This document shows positions 9,141-18,295 of a stretch of DNA of 64,000 nt, in pieces. Position 1 is the first letter of the stretch, and every line of letters starts with the position of its first letter. The stretch spans positions 1 through 64,000 of the forward strand of contig JACCRF010000169.1 in NCBI GenBank assembly GCA_013813715.1, written 5' to 3'. The position numbers and the translations under genes are program-made. The stretch is from Gemmatimonadaceae bacterium (GTDB lineage Bacteria; Gemmatimonadota; Gemmatimonadetes; Gemmatimonadales; Gemmatimonadaceae). The notes below the pieces were generated by a model. That model worked only from the letters and a program-made list of their open reading frames with translations. It did not search any database and was not told where the DNA came from.

Positions 9141-9647
9141 ATGAATCGGAACCTGTATGTCGTGATGGGCGTTACCGGCTGCGGCAAGAGCACCGTCGGC
9201 GCGATCCTGGCGCATACGCTCGGCGTCGACTTCGTCGAGGGGGATGACTACCATCCACTCGAGAACGTGCAGCGCATGGCGTCGGGAACTCCGCTCACGG
9301 ACGAGCACCGGGCGGATTGGCTTCAGGCTCTCGTGACTCGCGTTCGCGAAGCAAAGGACGCCGGCACCGGACTGGTGCTGACCTGCTCCGCCCTCAAGCG
9401 ATCGTACCGTGATGCTCTCCACGAAGCAGCGCCTGAGCTGCGATTCGTGTTTCTCGAGGGACCGCGAGAGCTGATCGCCGAGCGCCTCGCCGGTCGGCGC
9501 GGACACTTCATGCCGGCGTCTCTGCTGGACAGTCAGCTCGCGACGCTGGAGCAGCCGGCATTTGACGAGCACGCGTGGGCGTACGACATCAGACAACCAG
9601 CACAGCGAATCGTCGATGACGTCGTGGCCCGCGCATCGGCCAGTTGA
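9141..9647 (+). CDS. gntK: Gluconokinase, GntK type
   Basis: This 168-residue cytoplasmic kinase phosphorylates D-gluconate to 6-phosphogluconate. The P-loop GVTGCGKSTVG lies at residues about 10-20. It is followed by the GntK signatures FVEGDDYHPLENVQRMASG and PLTDEHRADWL, then LTCSALKRSYRD and GHFMPASLLDSQLATLE. The length is typical for the family. It is transcribed away from the GH3/SusCD operon and fits sugar catabolism in this carbohydrate region. No gluconate transporter is next to it. Confidence 0.95.
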   Translation: MNRNLYVVMGVTGCGKSTVGAILAHTLGVDFVEGDDYHPLENVQRMASGTPLTDEHRADWLQALVTRVREAKDAGTGLVLTCSALKRSYRDALHEAAPELRFVFLEGPRELIAERLAGRRGHFMPASLLDSQLATLEQPAFDEHAWAYDIRQPAQRIVDDVVARASAS

Positions 9648-9763
9648 AGACACGGACGTGACGGAGGATCTTGGTGTGGCTGGTTTGGGGTTCACGATGC
9701 CTTTTGATGTGGGGGTCTAACCGTTCTCGGCGGCGCGTTCGGCGCCGGTCTGGAGGAGGTTCC

Positions 9764-10522
9764 ATGCAGGTTGAGAGTAGAGCGCGGCGATGTTGGGTCT
9801 TCGCGGCTGGATTACTCGGCACTTTTGCGTGTGCTCAGCAATCGGCGTCCCGGATTGGCGAGGGTGCCTTCATTGCAGCTGGGTGGATCGACGCTACGGC
9901 GACTCTGGATGAGTCGACGACGCCGGTGTACGAGGGCGATGCGCCGATGTCTTTCGAGTTTCTGAAAGACATGCGCCGGGGCGATGCGCTCACACTGTCG
10001 AAGTTCTCGTTGGGCGCGCACAGCGGAACGCACGTCGACGCACCGATGCATTTCGTGCGCGACGGTGCTTCCATCGATAGAGTGCCGCTGGAGCCGCTGA
10101 TCGGGCCGGCGCGCGTGATCGAGATTCCGGACAGCGTACAGTCGATCGACGCCGCGGAGCTGAACCGACACGGGTGGCGCAACGCCGAGCGGGTGATCTT
10201 CCGAACGAGAAGCTCCGTGCGGGGTTGGATGAGGTCACCGACGTTTCATCGCGACTTCGCCTACGTCGCGCCCGATGCCGCTCAACTGCTGGCCGACGCG
10301 GGTGTACTGCTCGTTGGCATTGACTACATCTCGGCAGAGCAGTTCGGCGCACCGGCGCCCATTACCCATCGCATCCTGCTCGGCAAGGGCATTCCAATCG
10401 TCGAGGGATTGGCGCTCGAGAAGGTCTTCGCCGGTGACTACGATCTGGTCGTGTTGCCGATGAAGGTGGCTGGACACGAGGGAGCACCCGCCCGAGCGAT
10501 CATGCGGAAACTCGCGAGATAG
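9764..10522 (+). CDS. Cyclase-family (kynurenine-formamidase-like) metal hydrolase, lipoprotein
   Basis: I chose the ATG at 9764 because it follows GGAGGAGG at ideal spacing and begins a lipoprotein signal (VFAAGLLGTFACAQQ); the track start at 9671 gives an unlikely arginine-rich extension. The family metal-binding motif HSGTHVDAPMHF is present, and the end has VVLPMKVAGHEGAPARAIM, typical of PF04199 proteins. Members include kynurenine formamidase and other amide or ester hydrolases. A kynurenine role would suit the aminobenzoate operon 3 kb away, but this copy is secreted and separately transcribed, so I leave the substrate open. Confidence 0.82.
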   Translation: MQVESRARRCWVFAAGLLGTFACAQQSASRIGEGAFIAAGWIDATATLDESTTPVYEGDAPMSFEFLKDMRRGDALTLSKFSLGAHSGTHVDAPMHFVRDGASIDRVPLEPLIGPARVIEIPDSVQSIDAAELNRHGWRNAERVIFRTRSSVRGWMRSPTFHRDFAYVAPDAAQLLADAGVLLVGIDYISAEQFGAPAPITHRILLGKGIPIVEGLALEKVFAGDYDLVVLPMKVAGHEGAPARAIMRKLAR

Positions 10523-10528
10523 CGTGCC

Positions 10529-11422
10529 TCATCTCGTCCGATTCGGCTTGTAGACACGCACGTAATCCACGAGCATGGTAGCGGGAAAGATCGCATCCGA
10601 CCTCGGATCGCCGTCGAAGTTCCCGCCGACAGCCAGATTGAGGATCAGAAAGAAGGGCTGGTCGAGCACCGATTTCCCATAAAGCTCTAGCTGGCTGCGG
10701 GTGACCGCGTAGTGCGCAGTGTTGTCGACGAAGAATTTTACCTGCGCAGAGTCCCACTCAACGCCGAAAGTATGGAAATCGTCGGAGAAGCCGCCCTGGG
10801 CCAGCACATATCCCCGGACGAAAGGAGTGTTACCGGAGTAGCCCGGTCCGTGTACCGCCGAGCTCATTCCCGCCGTAGCGCTGCCGCGGTTTTCCAGGAT
10901 GTCGAGCTCTCCGCACTGCGGCCATGGCGTCGCCGGGAAGGAGCTGCCCAGCATCCAGAACGCCGGCCAGAGTCCCTGTCCCCCCGGAAGCTTGATGCGT
11001 GCCTCCACGCGGCCGGGCGCGGCGTTCATCTTCCCACGGGTTGTGACCTTGGCCGACGTGTAGCGGCACGGACCGTAGTAACATGTCATGCCGGGAGGAG
11101 CGAGTCGCGCGACGATCATCAAGTGTCCGCTTCCATCGAGCGCGATGTTATCGCCTGCGTCGGTGTAATACTCTTTTTCGTTGTTGCCCCAGCCGCAGAT
11201 CCCCGCTGCGCACCCGTCCGAGACATCGTGGCGCCACTTCGTGGTATCGATTCGTGCGCCGGCCGGCCCCTCGAACTCGTCCCTCCAGACCTCGATCCAT
11301 TCACCGGTAGAGACAGTGGGCACACTGGACGGTGTGTTGCTCGTGCACGCGAATGAGGCGCCGAGCATGAGGACCCATCGAACGTGGAGGGCGCGACGTC
11401 GTGCAGAGCGATCAGCGCTCAC
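10529..11422 (-). CDS. Glycoside hydrolase family 16 (beta-1,3-glucanase-like), lipoprotein
   Basis: This is a 297-residue GH16 enzyme. A lipoprotein signal ends at GASFAC. The domain begins WIEVWRDEFEGPAGARIDTTKW and carries the catalytic ELDILE of the family ExDxxE motif (CGELDILENRG), preceded by GLWPAFWMLG. It ends with TMLVDYVRVYKP. GH16 enzymes with this motif usually cut beta-1,3 or mixed-linked glucans (laminarinase/lichenase types). It lies 27 bases after the GH20 gene on the same strand, so the two are probably cotranscribed. The start is a GTG. Confidence 0.93.
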   Translation of the reverse strand: MSADRSARRRALHVRWVLMLGASFACTSNTPSSVPTVSTGEWIEVWRDEFEGPAGARIDTTKWRHDVSDGCAAGICGWGNNEKEYYTDAGDNIALDGSGHLMIVARLAPPGMTCYYGPCRYTSAKVTTRGKMNAAPGRVEARIKLPGGQGLWPAFWMLGSSFPATPWPQCGELDILENRGSATAGMSSAVHGPGYSGNTPFVRGYVLAQGGFSDDFHTFGVEWDSAQVKFFVDNTAHYAVTRSQLELYGKSVLDQPFFLILNLAVGGNFDGDPRSDAIFPATMLVDYVRVYKPNRTR

Positions 11423-11449
11423 GATTGCGAAGAACGCGTCGAATCCGTT

Positions 11450-13021
11450 TCACCAGGGGATTTGGGGCGATCGATAATAGTTGACGCCGAGGAAGTTCCA
11501 TCTGGGCGCATGCGTCGCGAGCCGCCTGCTGAAGGCGTCCCAGTTTCGCGCGCTCTGCGGCGCCCAGGCGACCTCAGCGAGCGCGGGCAGTCGCGGCATG
11601 GCCAGATACTGCACCGCCGTGATGTTCCGCACGGTCTCGGACCAGATTGGCGCCTCGACGCCAACGATGTTCGATTCCGTGACGCCCTTCATATACGTCG
11701 CTGGATCCCAGTCGTACGCATCGCGCACTTCGATGACTGCCGCCCACGTGAGCCCGAGCTCCGTGGTCTGGTTGTATTTCATGTCGAGATATGTGCGCTT
11801 GGCTGGTGATAGAATGACTTTGGCGCCGTACTGCACCGCGGCGGCGGCTACGGAATCCGTTGCCCAGGCCTGGGCGATCGTCGTCGGCCGCAGGCGCGCC
11901 CGCGCGATCTCTTCCCAGCCCACCATCTGCTTGCCGTGTCGCGCCACGATGTCCTGCGTGCGTTCCACAAACCTGGCGTAATCCTCTTTGCTGAGGATTG
12001 GATTCTCGTCGCCGCCCATGTGGAAATACCGTCCGGGCGTCAGCGCGGCGATCTCGCGCACCACGTCGTCAACGAGCGCGTACGTCTCTTCCTTGTTAGC
12101 GCAGAACGTGCTGAAACCGACTTCGGTTCCGGTGTACGGCGCCGGAGGCCGCACGCTGCAGCTAATCTCCGGGTATCCTATGAGCGCTGCGTTCGTATGT
12201 CCCGGCATATCGATCTCGGGAACGATCGTGACATACCGTTCCTGCGCGTAACGCACGATCTCCGCGTACTCATCCTGCGTGTAGTATCCGCCAGGACCGC
12301 CGCCCACCTGTGTGACGCTTCCAGCGGCGGTGAGCTTCGGGCGCGATTTGATTTCGATGCGCCACCCCTGGTCGTCGGCCAGGTGGAGATGCAGCACGTT
12401 CATCTTGTACAGCGCGAGCAGATCGACGTACTGCTTGACCTCCCGTACGGTGAAAAAATGACGCGCGACGTCGAGCATAGCTCCGCGCCAGGAATAGCGC
12501 GGCCGATCCATGATCGTGACCGGAGAAACCCTCCAGGCCACTGCCGAAAGCGCCATGTGCGACTCGATCTGCGGCGGCAGCAACTGCCGCAGGGTCTGCA
12601 CGCCGTGGAATAGTCCGGCGGGCGCATTGGCAGTGACACGCACGGAATCGCGCCAGACCGCGAGCCGGTAACCCTCCGGGCCGAGCGCCGTGTCAGTCGA
12701 GAGTCTAAGAACAATCGCGCCACGAACGGAAGTTCCGATGCTCGAGATCGGAACTGCGAATCCCGTGGAGGGCCGCAGGAGCGAGGCTAGAAGCTGTGCC
12801 GTGCGCAACACTTCTGCGTTTCCCGGATCAACGACGATACTGGTCGAGTCCGTGAGCACGAACGCGTCGCCGCTCGCAAGCGTGATAGACACCGGCTCCG
12901 GAACGACGCCCGGAAACACCGTGGGACGAAGTTGCGCCCGCGAGGGTGCGCCGGCAGGACCTGTCGTTCTACACGCGGCGAAGAGTCCGATGCAGGGAAC
13001 GAGGATGGCAAATCGGCGCAA
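11450..13021 (-). CDS. Glycoside hydrolase family 20 beta-N-acetylhexosaminidase, lipoprotein
   Basis: This is an exo-acting enzyme expected to remove terminal N-acetylglucosamine from chitin-like oligosaccharides. An N-terminal GH20b-type domain (PEGYRLAVWRDSVRVTA, GLFHGVQTLRQLL) precedes the barrel: HLADDQGWRIEIKSRPKL, VTIVPEIDMPGHTNAAL, and the catalytic Asp-Glu pair in YFHMGGDENP. The track starts at 13168. I favour the TTG at 13021, which follows GGGAG and gives a standard lipoprotein leader (RRFAILVPCIGLFAAC); ATGs at 13117 and 13108 are alternatives. With the ChbG deacetylase it points to acetylated amino-sugar polymers as part of the diet. Confidence 0.92.
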   Translation of the reverse strand: MRRFAILVPCIGLFAACRTTGPAGAPSRAQLRPTVFPGVVPEPVSITLASGDAFVLTDSTSIVVDPGNAEVLRTAQLLASLLRPSTGFAVPISSIGTSVRGAIVLRLSTDTALGPEGYRLAVWRDSVRVTANAPAGLFHGVQTLRQLLPPQIESHMALSAVAWRVSPVTIMDRPRYSWRGAMLDVARHFFTVREVKQYVDLLALYKMNVLHLHLADDQGWRIEIKSRPKLTAAGSVTQVGGGPGGYYTQDEYAEIVRYAQERYVTIVPEIDMPGHTNAALIGYPEISCSVRPPAPYTGTEVGFSTFCANKEETYALVDDVVREIAALTPGRYFHMGGDENPILSKEDYARFVERTQDIVARHGKQMVGWEEIARARLRPTTIAQAWATDSVAAAAVQYGAKVILSPAKRTYLDMKYNQTTELGLTWAAVIEVRDAYDWDPATYMKGVTESNIVGVEAPIWSETVRNITAVQYLAMPRLPALAEVAWAPQSARNWDAFSRRLATHAPRWNFLGVNYYRSPQIPW

Positions 13022-13295
13022 CAGTGTCTCCCACGGGATACCGCTCAGCCACTTCCTTTCTTGAGCTGAAGAGCACCGAGCAACGCTCGCACTCTGCCGC
13101 GTTTGCATGTCCGTCATCGCATGTGTGATGGAGCGGCTGACGCTCTCGAATGATGGGCCATTTGTCAAGTCCGAGGAGGTTGGATGAGACCAGAACTGCT
13201 CAGGTGAAGCGAAGCATTTTCAGCTTGAATGACTTGTAACGGTGATGCCGCATTGCACGGGCCCAGACAAACTTTGATCAATATCGAAAGTTTCG

Positions 13296-13754
13296 TCACC
13301 CGGTTTGACGCGATGGTATCACGGCTGTCGCTTCAATCTCTACCTTCGCCCGTTCCTCGATCAGTCCACTCACCTCCACGACTGACATCGGCGGAAATTT
13401 TCTGCCGAGCGTTTCTCGGTATGCCCGCCCTGTTTCCCGTCGCGCAGCTCCATACTCGGCACGATCGGTGATGTACCAGGTGAGCCGGACGAGATGACTC
13501 GGTTCAGCTCCCGCCTCCTTTAACAGCTCGACGATGTTAGCCAGCGCCTGTCGCACCTGCTCAGCGAAATCGTCAGTCTCGAACGTGGAGGTCGCTGGAT
13601 TCCATCCAATCTGTCCCGCAAGAACGACGTATCGCCCCGACGCCACGACACCATTCGCGTACCCGCTCGGCTCGGCCCAGCCAGGTGGCTGCAACACCTG
13701 CACGCCCGAACTTGGATCGGTACCAGCGGCGTTATCGTTTCCTGCTGTATTCAT
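13296..13754 (-). CDS. RidA/YjgF-family enamine/imine deaminase
   Basis: This 152-residue protein has the Rid fold: YVVLAGQIGWN near residue 45, then QALANIVELLKEAGAEPSHLVRLTWYI, and the C-terminal segment PPMSVVEVSGLIEERAKVEIEA with the Glu of the active-site loop. Rid proteins hydrolyse reactive enamines or imines to ketones and ammonia. It is the last gene of the 2-aminobenzoate operon, 57 bases after the CoA ligase. Ring dearomatisation of 2-aminobenzoyl-CoA leaves an enamine nitrogen, so removal of that amino group is a sensible role here; this is inferred from context. Confidence 0.92.
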   Translation of the reverse strand: MNTAGNDNAAGTDPSSGVQVLQPPGWAEPSGYANGVVASGRYVVLAGQIGWNPATSTFETDDFAEQVRQALANIVELLKEAGAEPSHLVRLTWYITDRAEYGAARRETGRAYRETLGRKFPPMSVVEVSGLIEERAKVEIEATAVIPSRQTG

Positions 13755-13811
13755 GTGTTCCGTCTGTGAATCATCAGTTCATCTTGTGTTAACGCCTTTC
13801 CTGTTTTCCGC

Positions 13812-15467
13812 TCAACCCGCACTCTCGCGCAATCGGTATCGCTGAAGTTTTCCCGTATTCGTGCGCGGTAACGCGTCAACGAATTCCACCGCCCGCGGAT
13901 ACTTGTATGGCGCAATCCTCGCCTTCACGAAGTCCTGAAGCTCCTTGACGAGCGCCGCGTTCCCGTCGTGGCCCGGCCGGAGAACGATCACCGCCTTCAC
14001 AATGTGACCCCGCTCATCATGCGGCTCACCGATGACGCCGCACTCGAGGACGGCCGGGTGCTCGAGCAGCACGTTCTCCACCTCCGGACCGCCGATGTTG
14101 TATCCACCGGAAATGATCATGTCGTCGGTTCGTGCCTGATACCAGAAGTATCCGGCCGCGTCCCGCTTGTACGAATCCCCGGTGAGATTCCATCCATCGC
14201 GCACGTACTCCCGCTGACGCTCGACATTGCCCAGGTAGCGGCACCCCGTAGGGCCGCGCACTGCCAGACGGCCAATTGATCCGTCGCTTACGTCGTTGCC
14301 GTCGTCACCCACGACCTTCGCCTGATATCCGGGGACGACCTTCCCTGTCGAGCCCGGGCGAAGCTCGTCTTCGGGAGAGCTGATGAAGATGTGGAGCATT
14401 TCCGTTGCGCCGATGCCGTCGATGATGCTGATGCCGGTAGCGCTGCGCCACCCTTCGAACACCGTCAGGGGAAGCGTTTCGCCGGCCGACACACACTTGC
14501 GCAGGCTCGACACATCATGTTCCGATACCATCGCGGTCATCGCCCGATACGCCGTCGGTGCGGTGAAGCAGATCGTCGGCCGATGCTCTGCAATGGCCCT
14601 GATGAGGTTCGGCGGCGTCGCCTGCTCGAGCAGCAGGGAGCACGCGCCGAATCGCATCGGGAAGAGGAGCAATCCGCCGAGTGCGTAGGTGAACGCGAGT
14701 GGCGGGGAGCCGCAGAAGATGTCTTCCGCGGTGGGCTTCAAGACGTAGCGCGGGAAGCAGTCCGTAATTGCCATGATGTCGCGATGCGAATGCATCGTTC
14801 CCTTTCCCTCACCGGTCGTGCCCGACGTAAAGGCGATTATCGCGATGTCGTCCGCCGCTGTATCGCAATTTCGGAATGTCGCCGGTTTTCGCCGCATCAT
14901 CGGCTCTAGACTGTCGTGCGCGTCGCTGTTGAAGTGGACAACGCGCGCGTCCTTTCGCTGCTGTCCGTGGGCGTGTGTCTGGAATGCCGCGCTGCACTCG
15001 TCGGCGAATCTCACATCGGTGAGCGCCAGCCTGATCTCGGCCTTGTCCGCGAGATACCGCAGCTCGCGCTCGCGCAAGAGCGGCATCGTACACACCACTA
15101 CTCCACCTGCCTTGAGAATCCCGAACCAGCAGGCGGCCATCATCGGGTTGTTGGGACCGCGTAACAGCACCCGGTTGCCAGGAAGCACTCCGTGATCCTC
15201 CGCGAGAACGTGCGCAATCCTGTTCGCGGTCTCGAGGAGGCCTCGATAAGTCCAAGCGCCTCCCTCAGAGCGGAACACAAGGCGGTCTCCATTCCCGGAC
15301 TCGACCATCCGGTCGAGAAGCTCCGCGGCACAGTTGAGGCGCGCCGGATACGCGAGCTCGGGAACGCCGGTCCAGTCCGTCACCGGCCAGAGCTCGCGCG
15401 GCGGAAGATTATCGGCGCAGAACGTATCAACGTGTCCCGTGCGAGCCGGCGTTCCCATCTCAGGCAT
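13812..15467 (-). CDS. 2-Aminobenzoate (anthranilate)-CoA ligase-like AMP-binding enzyme
   Basis: This 551-residue adenylate-forming ligase shows the ATP motif [19 protein letters not shown], the [14 protein letters not shown] region typical of benzoate/aminobenzoate-CoA ligases, the [17 protein letters not shown] hinge and the C-terminal catalytic lysine in [14 protein letters not shown]. It would activate 2-aminobenzoate to its CoA ester with ATP. The specificity call rests on the neighbouring aminobenzoyl-CoA monooxygenase/reductase; benzoate or salicylate remain possible. The ATG overlaps the acyl-CoA dehydrogenase stop by eight bases. Confidence 0.85.
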   Translation of the reverse strand: MPEMGTPARTGHVDTFCADNLPPRELWPVTDWTGVPELAYPARLNCAAELLDRMVESGNGDRLVFRSEGGAWTYRGLLETANRIAHVLAEDHGVLPGNRVLLRGPNNPMMAACWFGILKAGGVVVCTMPLLRERELRYLADKAEIRLALTDVRFADECSAAFQTHAHGQQRKDARVVHFNSDAHDSLEPMMRRKPATFRNCDTAADDIAIIAFTSGTTGEGKGTMHSHRDIMAITDCFPRYVLKPTAEDIFCGSPPLAFTYALGGLLLFPMRFGACSLLLEQATPPNLIRAIAEHRPTICFTAPTAYRAMTAMVSEHDVSSLRKCVSAGETLPLTVFEGWRSATGISIIDGIGATEMLHIFISSPEDELRPGSTGKVVPGYQAKVVGDDGNDVSDGSIGRLAVRGPTGCRYLGNVERQREYVRDGWNLTGDSYKRDAAGYFWYQARTDDMIISGGYNIGGPEVENVLLEHPAVLECGVIGEPHDERGHIVKAVIVLRPGHDGNAALVKELQDFVKARIAPYKYPRAVEFVDALPRTNTGKLQRYRLRESAG

Positions 15468-16659
15468 TCATCTCCCGGGCTTGCCGATGGGCATCGAGCA
15501 CCTGCCGCGCGATGACGAGCTGCTGTATTTCCGTCGTGCCCTCGTAGATCCTGAGAGAGCGGATTTCCCGGTAGAGCCGCTCCACTGGATGTCCGGCCAC
15601 TACGCCCCGTCCGCCCAGGAGCTGAACCGCATCGTCGATCACCTTCTGCGCCGCTTCGGTCGCGTACATTTTCGCCATTGCCGCCTCACGCGTGATGCGC
15701 GCCACGCCATTGTCGCGAGCCCATGCGGCACGATAGACGAGCAGCGCGCTGGCATCGATCGCCGTCGCCATCTGGGCAATGCGCGCCTGCGTGAGTTGAA
15801 AATCACGAAGCACGCCGCCGAACATCTTTCGCTCCGAGACGTGCAAAAGCGTTTCGTCGAGCGCGCGCCGCGCGAATCCGAGCGCCGCTGCTCCTACTGC
15901 CGCCCGAAATACGTCGAGCGTTCCGAGGGCCACCTTGAGCCCCTTCCCCGGATCGCCCACCAGCCGGTCGGCGGAGACCCGGCAGGCCTCGAATCGAAGA
16001 GTGCCGAGCGGATGCGGGGCGATAGTCTCGATGCGGTTGGCGATGCTGAATCCAGCATCCGACGGCTCTACCACAAGAGCGATGAAAGCGCGCTCCGCGC
16101 CCTCGAGCCGGCAGAAGACAACGTACTGGTCGGCGATCCCGCCGTTCGAGATCCAGGTCTTCTCGCCATCTATGACGTAGTCGCTTCCGTCTCGCTTTGC
16201 AGTGGTCGTCATCGCAGCGATGTCGGAGCCCGCGTCAGTCTCCGATATCGCGAACGCCGATATGGCTTCGCCGCTGGCGACACGCGGGAGATAGCGCTGT
16301 TTGAGTGCGGGCGATCCGTAGAGAGATATCGGGCCGGCGCCGAGCGCCTGCATGGCAAATGAGAAATCGGCGAGCCCCGATACGCGCGCCAACGTTTCGC
16401 GAGCGATGCAGAGTGAGCGCACGTCGAGCCTTTCGCTGACTCCGCCGTACTCCTCCGGAATCCCGTGACGCAGCCAGCCTGCCGCGCCGAGCTGTCTTAC
16501 AAGCCCACGACACACGGCGTCCACGTCACGGGGTTGATGGTCGTCCCCGGTAGGCGTCGCCGACCAGGCGACTTCCCGCTCAGCCCATTCCTGAAGCGAT
16601 CCCGCGAGCTCGCGGTGCACATCGGTGAAGAACGGCCAGCTCAGCGTCGCCGCATCCAT
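15460..16659 (-). CDS. Acyl-CoA dehydrogenase
   Basis: This is a flavoprotein dehydrogenase that puts a double bond next to a CoA thioester. Visible motifs are [20 protein letters not shown] and [18 protein letters not shown] (FAD and substrate sites), [23 protein letters not shown], and the [15 protein letters not shown] tail. I moved the start from 16740 to the ATG at 16659, two bases after the enoyl-CoA hydratase stop, because the track extension is arginine-rich shadow and the domain begins right after [10 protein letters not shown]. It is part of the aminobenzoate operon and presumably oxidises the dearomatised ring or the opened chain. Confidence 0.92.
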   Translation of the reverse strand: MDAATLSWPFFTDVHRELAGSLQEWAEREVAWSATPTGDDHQPRDVDAVCRGLVRQLGAAGWLRHGIPEEYGGVSERLDVRSLCIARETLARVSGLADFSFAMQALGAGPISLYGSPALKQRYLPRVASGEAISAFAISETDAGSDIAAMTTTAKRDGSDYVIDGEKTWISNGGIADQYVVFCRLEGAERAFIALVVEPSDAGFSIANRIETIAPHPLGTLRFEACRVSADRLVGDPGKGLKVALGTLDVFRAAVGAAALGFARRALDETLLHVSERKMFGGVLRDFQLTQARIAQMATAIDASALLVYRAAWARDNGVARITREAAMAKMYATEAAQKVIDDAVQLLGGRGVVAGHPVERLYREIRSLRIYEGTTEIQQLVIARQVLDAHRQAREMNA

Positions 16660-16661
16660 GC

Positions 16662-17507
16662 TCAGTTTCCCTCGAACACGGGCGGTTTCTTCGCGACGAA
16701 ACCCTGGTACGCGCGCTCGAAGTCGTCGGTCATCATGCACTTCGCCTGCATCCGGGCTTCGTGATCAATCGCTTCGTCGATCCCCATCGACCATTCCTCA
16801 TGGAGACACCGCTTCGTCATCGCATGCGCTGCCGAAGGTCCGTCGGCGAGCGTCTTCGCGAGCGCAACCGCATCTTCAAGCACCGACTCCGGGGCACACA
16901 GCCGGTTGTAGAATCCCCATCGCTCCGCTTCCTCACCGCCCATCGCTCTGCCAAGGTAGAGGAGCTCACTCGCGCGGCCGAACCCGATGATGCGCGGGAG
17001 GATCGCGCACGCGCCCATGTCGGCGCCCGATAGCCCCACCCTCACGAACAGGAAAGCGACCTTGCTGCGCGCCGTACCGAGTCTGAGGTCGCTCGCCATG
17101 GCGAGGATGGCGCCGGCGCCGACGCAAACGCCGTCCACCGCGGCGACGATCGGCTGCGGACAGGCTCGCATTGCCTTCACGAGGTCGCCCGACATCTGCG
17201 TGAACTCGAGGAGGCCTTCCTCGTCATTGTTCGCTTTCATGTCGACCAGGCGGCCGATGATGTCGTGGACGTCGCCACCACTGCAGAAATTTCCTTCCGC
17301 GCCCGTGATCACGACAGAACGGACATCGCGAATGCCCTGTAGCGCGAGAAAAGTATCCGTGAGCTCACGATACGACTGAAGCGTCAGCGGATTCTTTCGC
17401 TCCGGACGGTTCAGCGTGATGATGGCAACGCGCTCCTTCATTTCCCACCTGAAGTGCTTTGGCGCGATGCTCGCCGCGGATGTCGCCTGGCTCCGGGGCA
17501 CGGTCAC
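16662..17507 (-). CDS. Enoyl-CoA hydratase/isomerase family protein
   Basis: The crotonase fold is shown by [20 protein letters not shown], the oxyanion-hole segment [15 protein letters not shown] and [24 protein letters not shown]. The track starts at 17576, deep inside the SDR gene. I prefer the GTG at 17507, which overlaps the SDR stop as GTGA and has an AGGGGG stretch upstream, giving about 281 residues. In this operon it would hydrate an unsaturated CoA intermediate or open the ring. It is separated from the acyl-CoA dehydrogenase by two bases. Confidence 0.9.
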   Translation of the reverse strand: MTVPRSQATSAASIAPKHFRWEMKERVAIITLNRPERKNPLTLQSYRELTDTFLALQGIRDVRSVVITGAEGNFCSGGDVHDIIGRLVDMKANNDEEGLLEFTQMSGDLVKAMRACPQPIVAAVDGVCVGAGAILAMASDLRLGTARSKVAFLFVRVGLSGADMGACAILPRIIGFGRASELLYLGRAMGGEEAERWGFYNRLCAPESVLEDAVALAKTLADGPSAAHAMTKRCLHEEWSMGIDEAIDHEARMQAKCMMTDDFERAYQGFVAKKPPVFEGN

Positions 17508-18295
17508 GGTATCTCGCCCCCTGCGACTGGCAGTGCGATGCCGGTCACCGCCCCGGACTCCGGCGAGCACAGCCAAGCGACGGCGCTCGCCACCTCGTCC
17601 GGCGTGATCAGCGCCCCGCGTGGGATCGTCCCCACCAGCATCGCCCTCGCCTCCTCGCGTGATTTGCCGAGCGCGGCCGACAGCTTTTCGACAGATCCAT
17701 CGGTCAGATCAGTGTCCGTATATCCCGGACAAACGGCGTTGACAGTCACTCCGTGCTTCGCCGTTTCGAGGGCGAGTGCCCGCGTCAGTCCAATCACGCC
17801 GTGTTTGGCCGCGCAGTACGCGGTCATCGTCTTGTATCCGCGAAGGCCAGCGGTCGACGCAATATTCACGATTCGGCCGCTCTTCATGGCTATCATCGCC
17901 GGAAGCACTTCGGCCGTGCATGCATAGGTGCTCGTCAGATTTACCGCGATCATTCGGTCCCAGATCTCGCGCGACATCCGGGTAAAGGGCGCTCCATCCG
18001 CGGCGCCCGCGTTGTTGACGAGAATGTTCACCGGTCCGAGCTCATCTACGGCGGCCCTGAATGAAGTGCTGATCGAGTCCCCGTCGGTGACGTCGCATTC
18101 TATAGTAGTGGCTGTCGTGCCGAGGTCGGTGCGCAACGCGGCTGCATGCTGCTCGAGCTGTGTTAACGAACGCGACATGAGAGTGAGCTTCGCACCACGT
18201 TGCGCGAGAGCGAATGCGATTGCGGCTCCGATTCCGCGACTCGCTCCAGTCACAACCGCGTGCATTTCGTCGAGATAACGCTCAGTATCAGCCAT
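17504..18295 (-). CDS. Short-chain dehydrogenase/reductase, probable 3-hydroxyacyl-CoA dehydrogenase
   Basis: This is a 263-residue SDR with a Rossmann start ([20 protein letters not shown]), NNAGAADG, the catalytic Ser in [11 protein letters not shown], and YCAAKHGV as the YxxxK motif. The C-terminal [18 protein letters not shown]-type ending is typical of the family. It overlaps the end of the monooxygenase/reductase gene by eight bases and the hydratase by four. Its place between ring-attacking and beta-oxidation genes suggests oxidation of a hydroxyacyl-CoA intermediate with NAD(P). The exact intermediate cannot be told from sequence. Confidence 0.9.
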   Translation of the reverse strand: MADTERYLDEMHAVVTGASRGIGAAIAFALAQRGAKLTLMSRSLTQLEQHAAALRTDLGTTATTIECDVTDGDSISTSFRAAVDELGPVNILVNNAGAADGAPFTRMSREIWDRMIAVNLTSTYACTAEVLPAMIAMKSGRIVNIASTAGLRGYKTMTAYCAAKHGVIGLTRALALETAKHGVTVNAVCPGYTDTDLTDGSVEKLSAALGKSREEARAMLVGTIPRGALITPDEVASAVAWLCSPESGAVTGIALPVAGGEIP

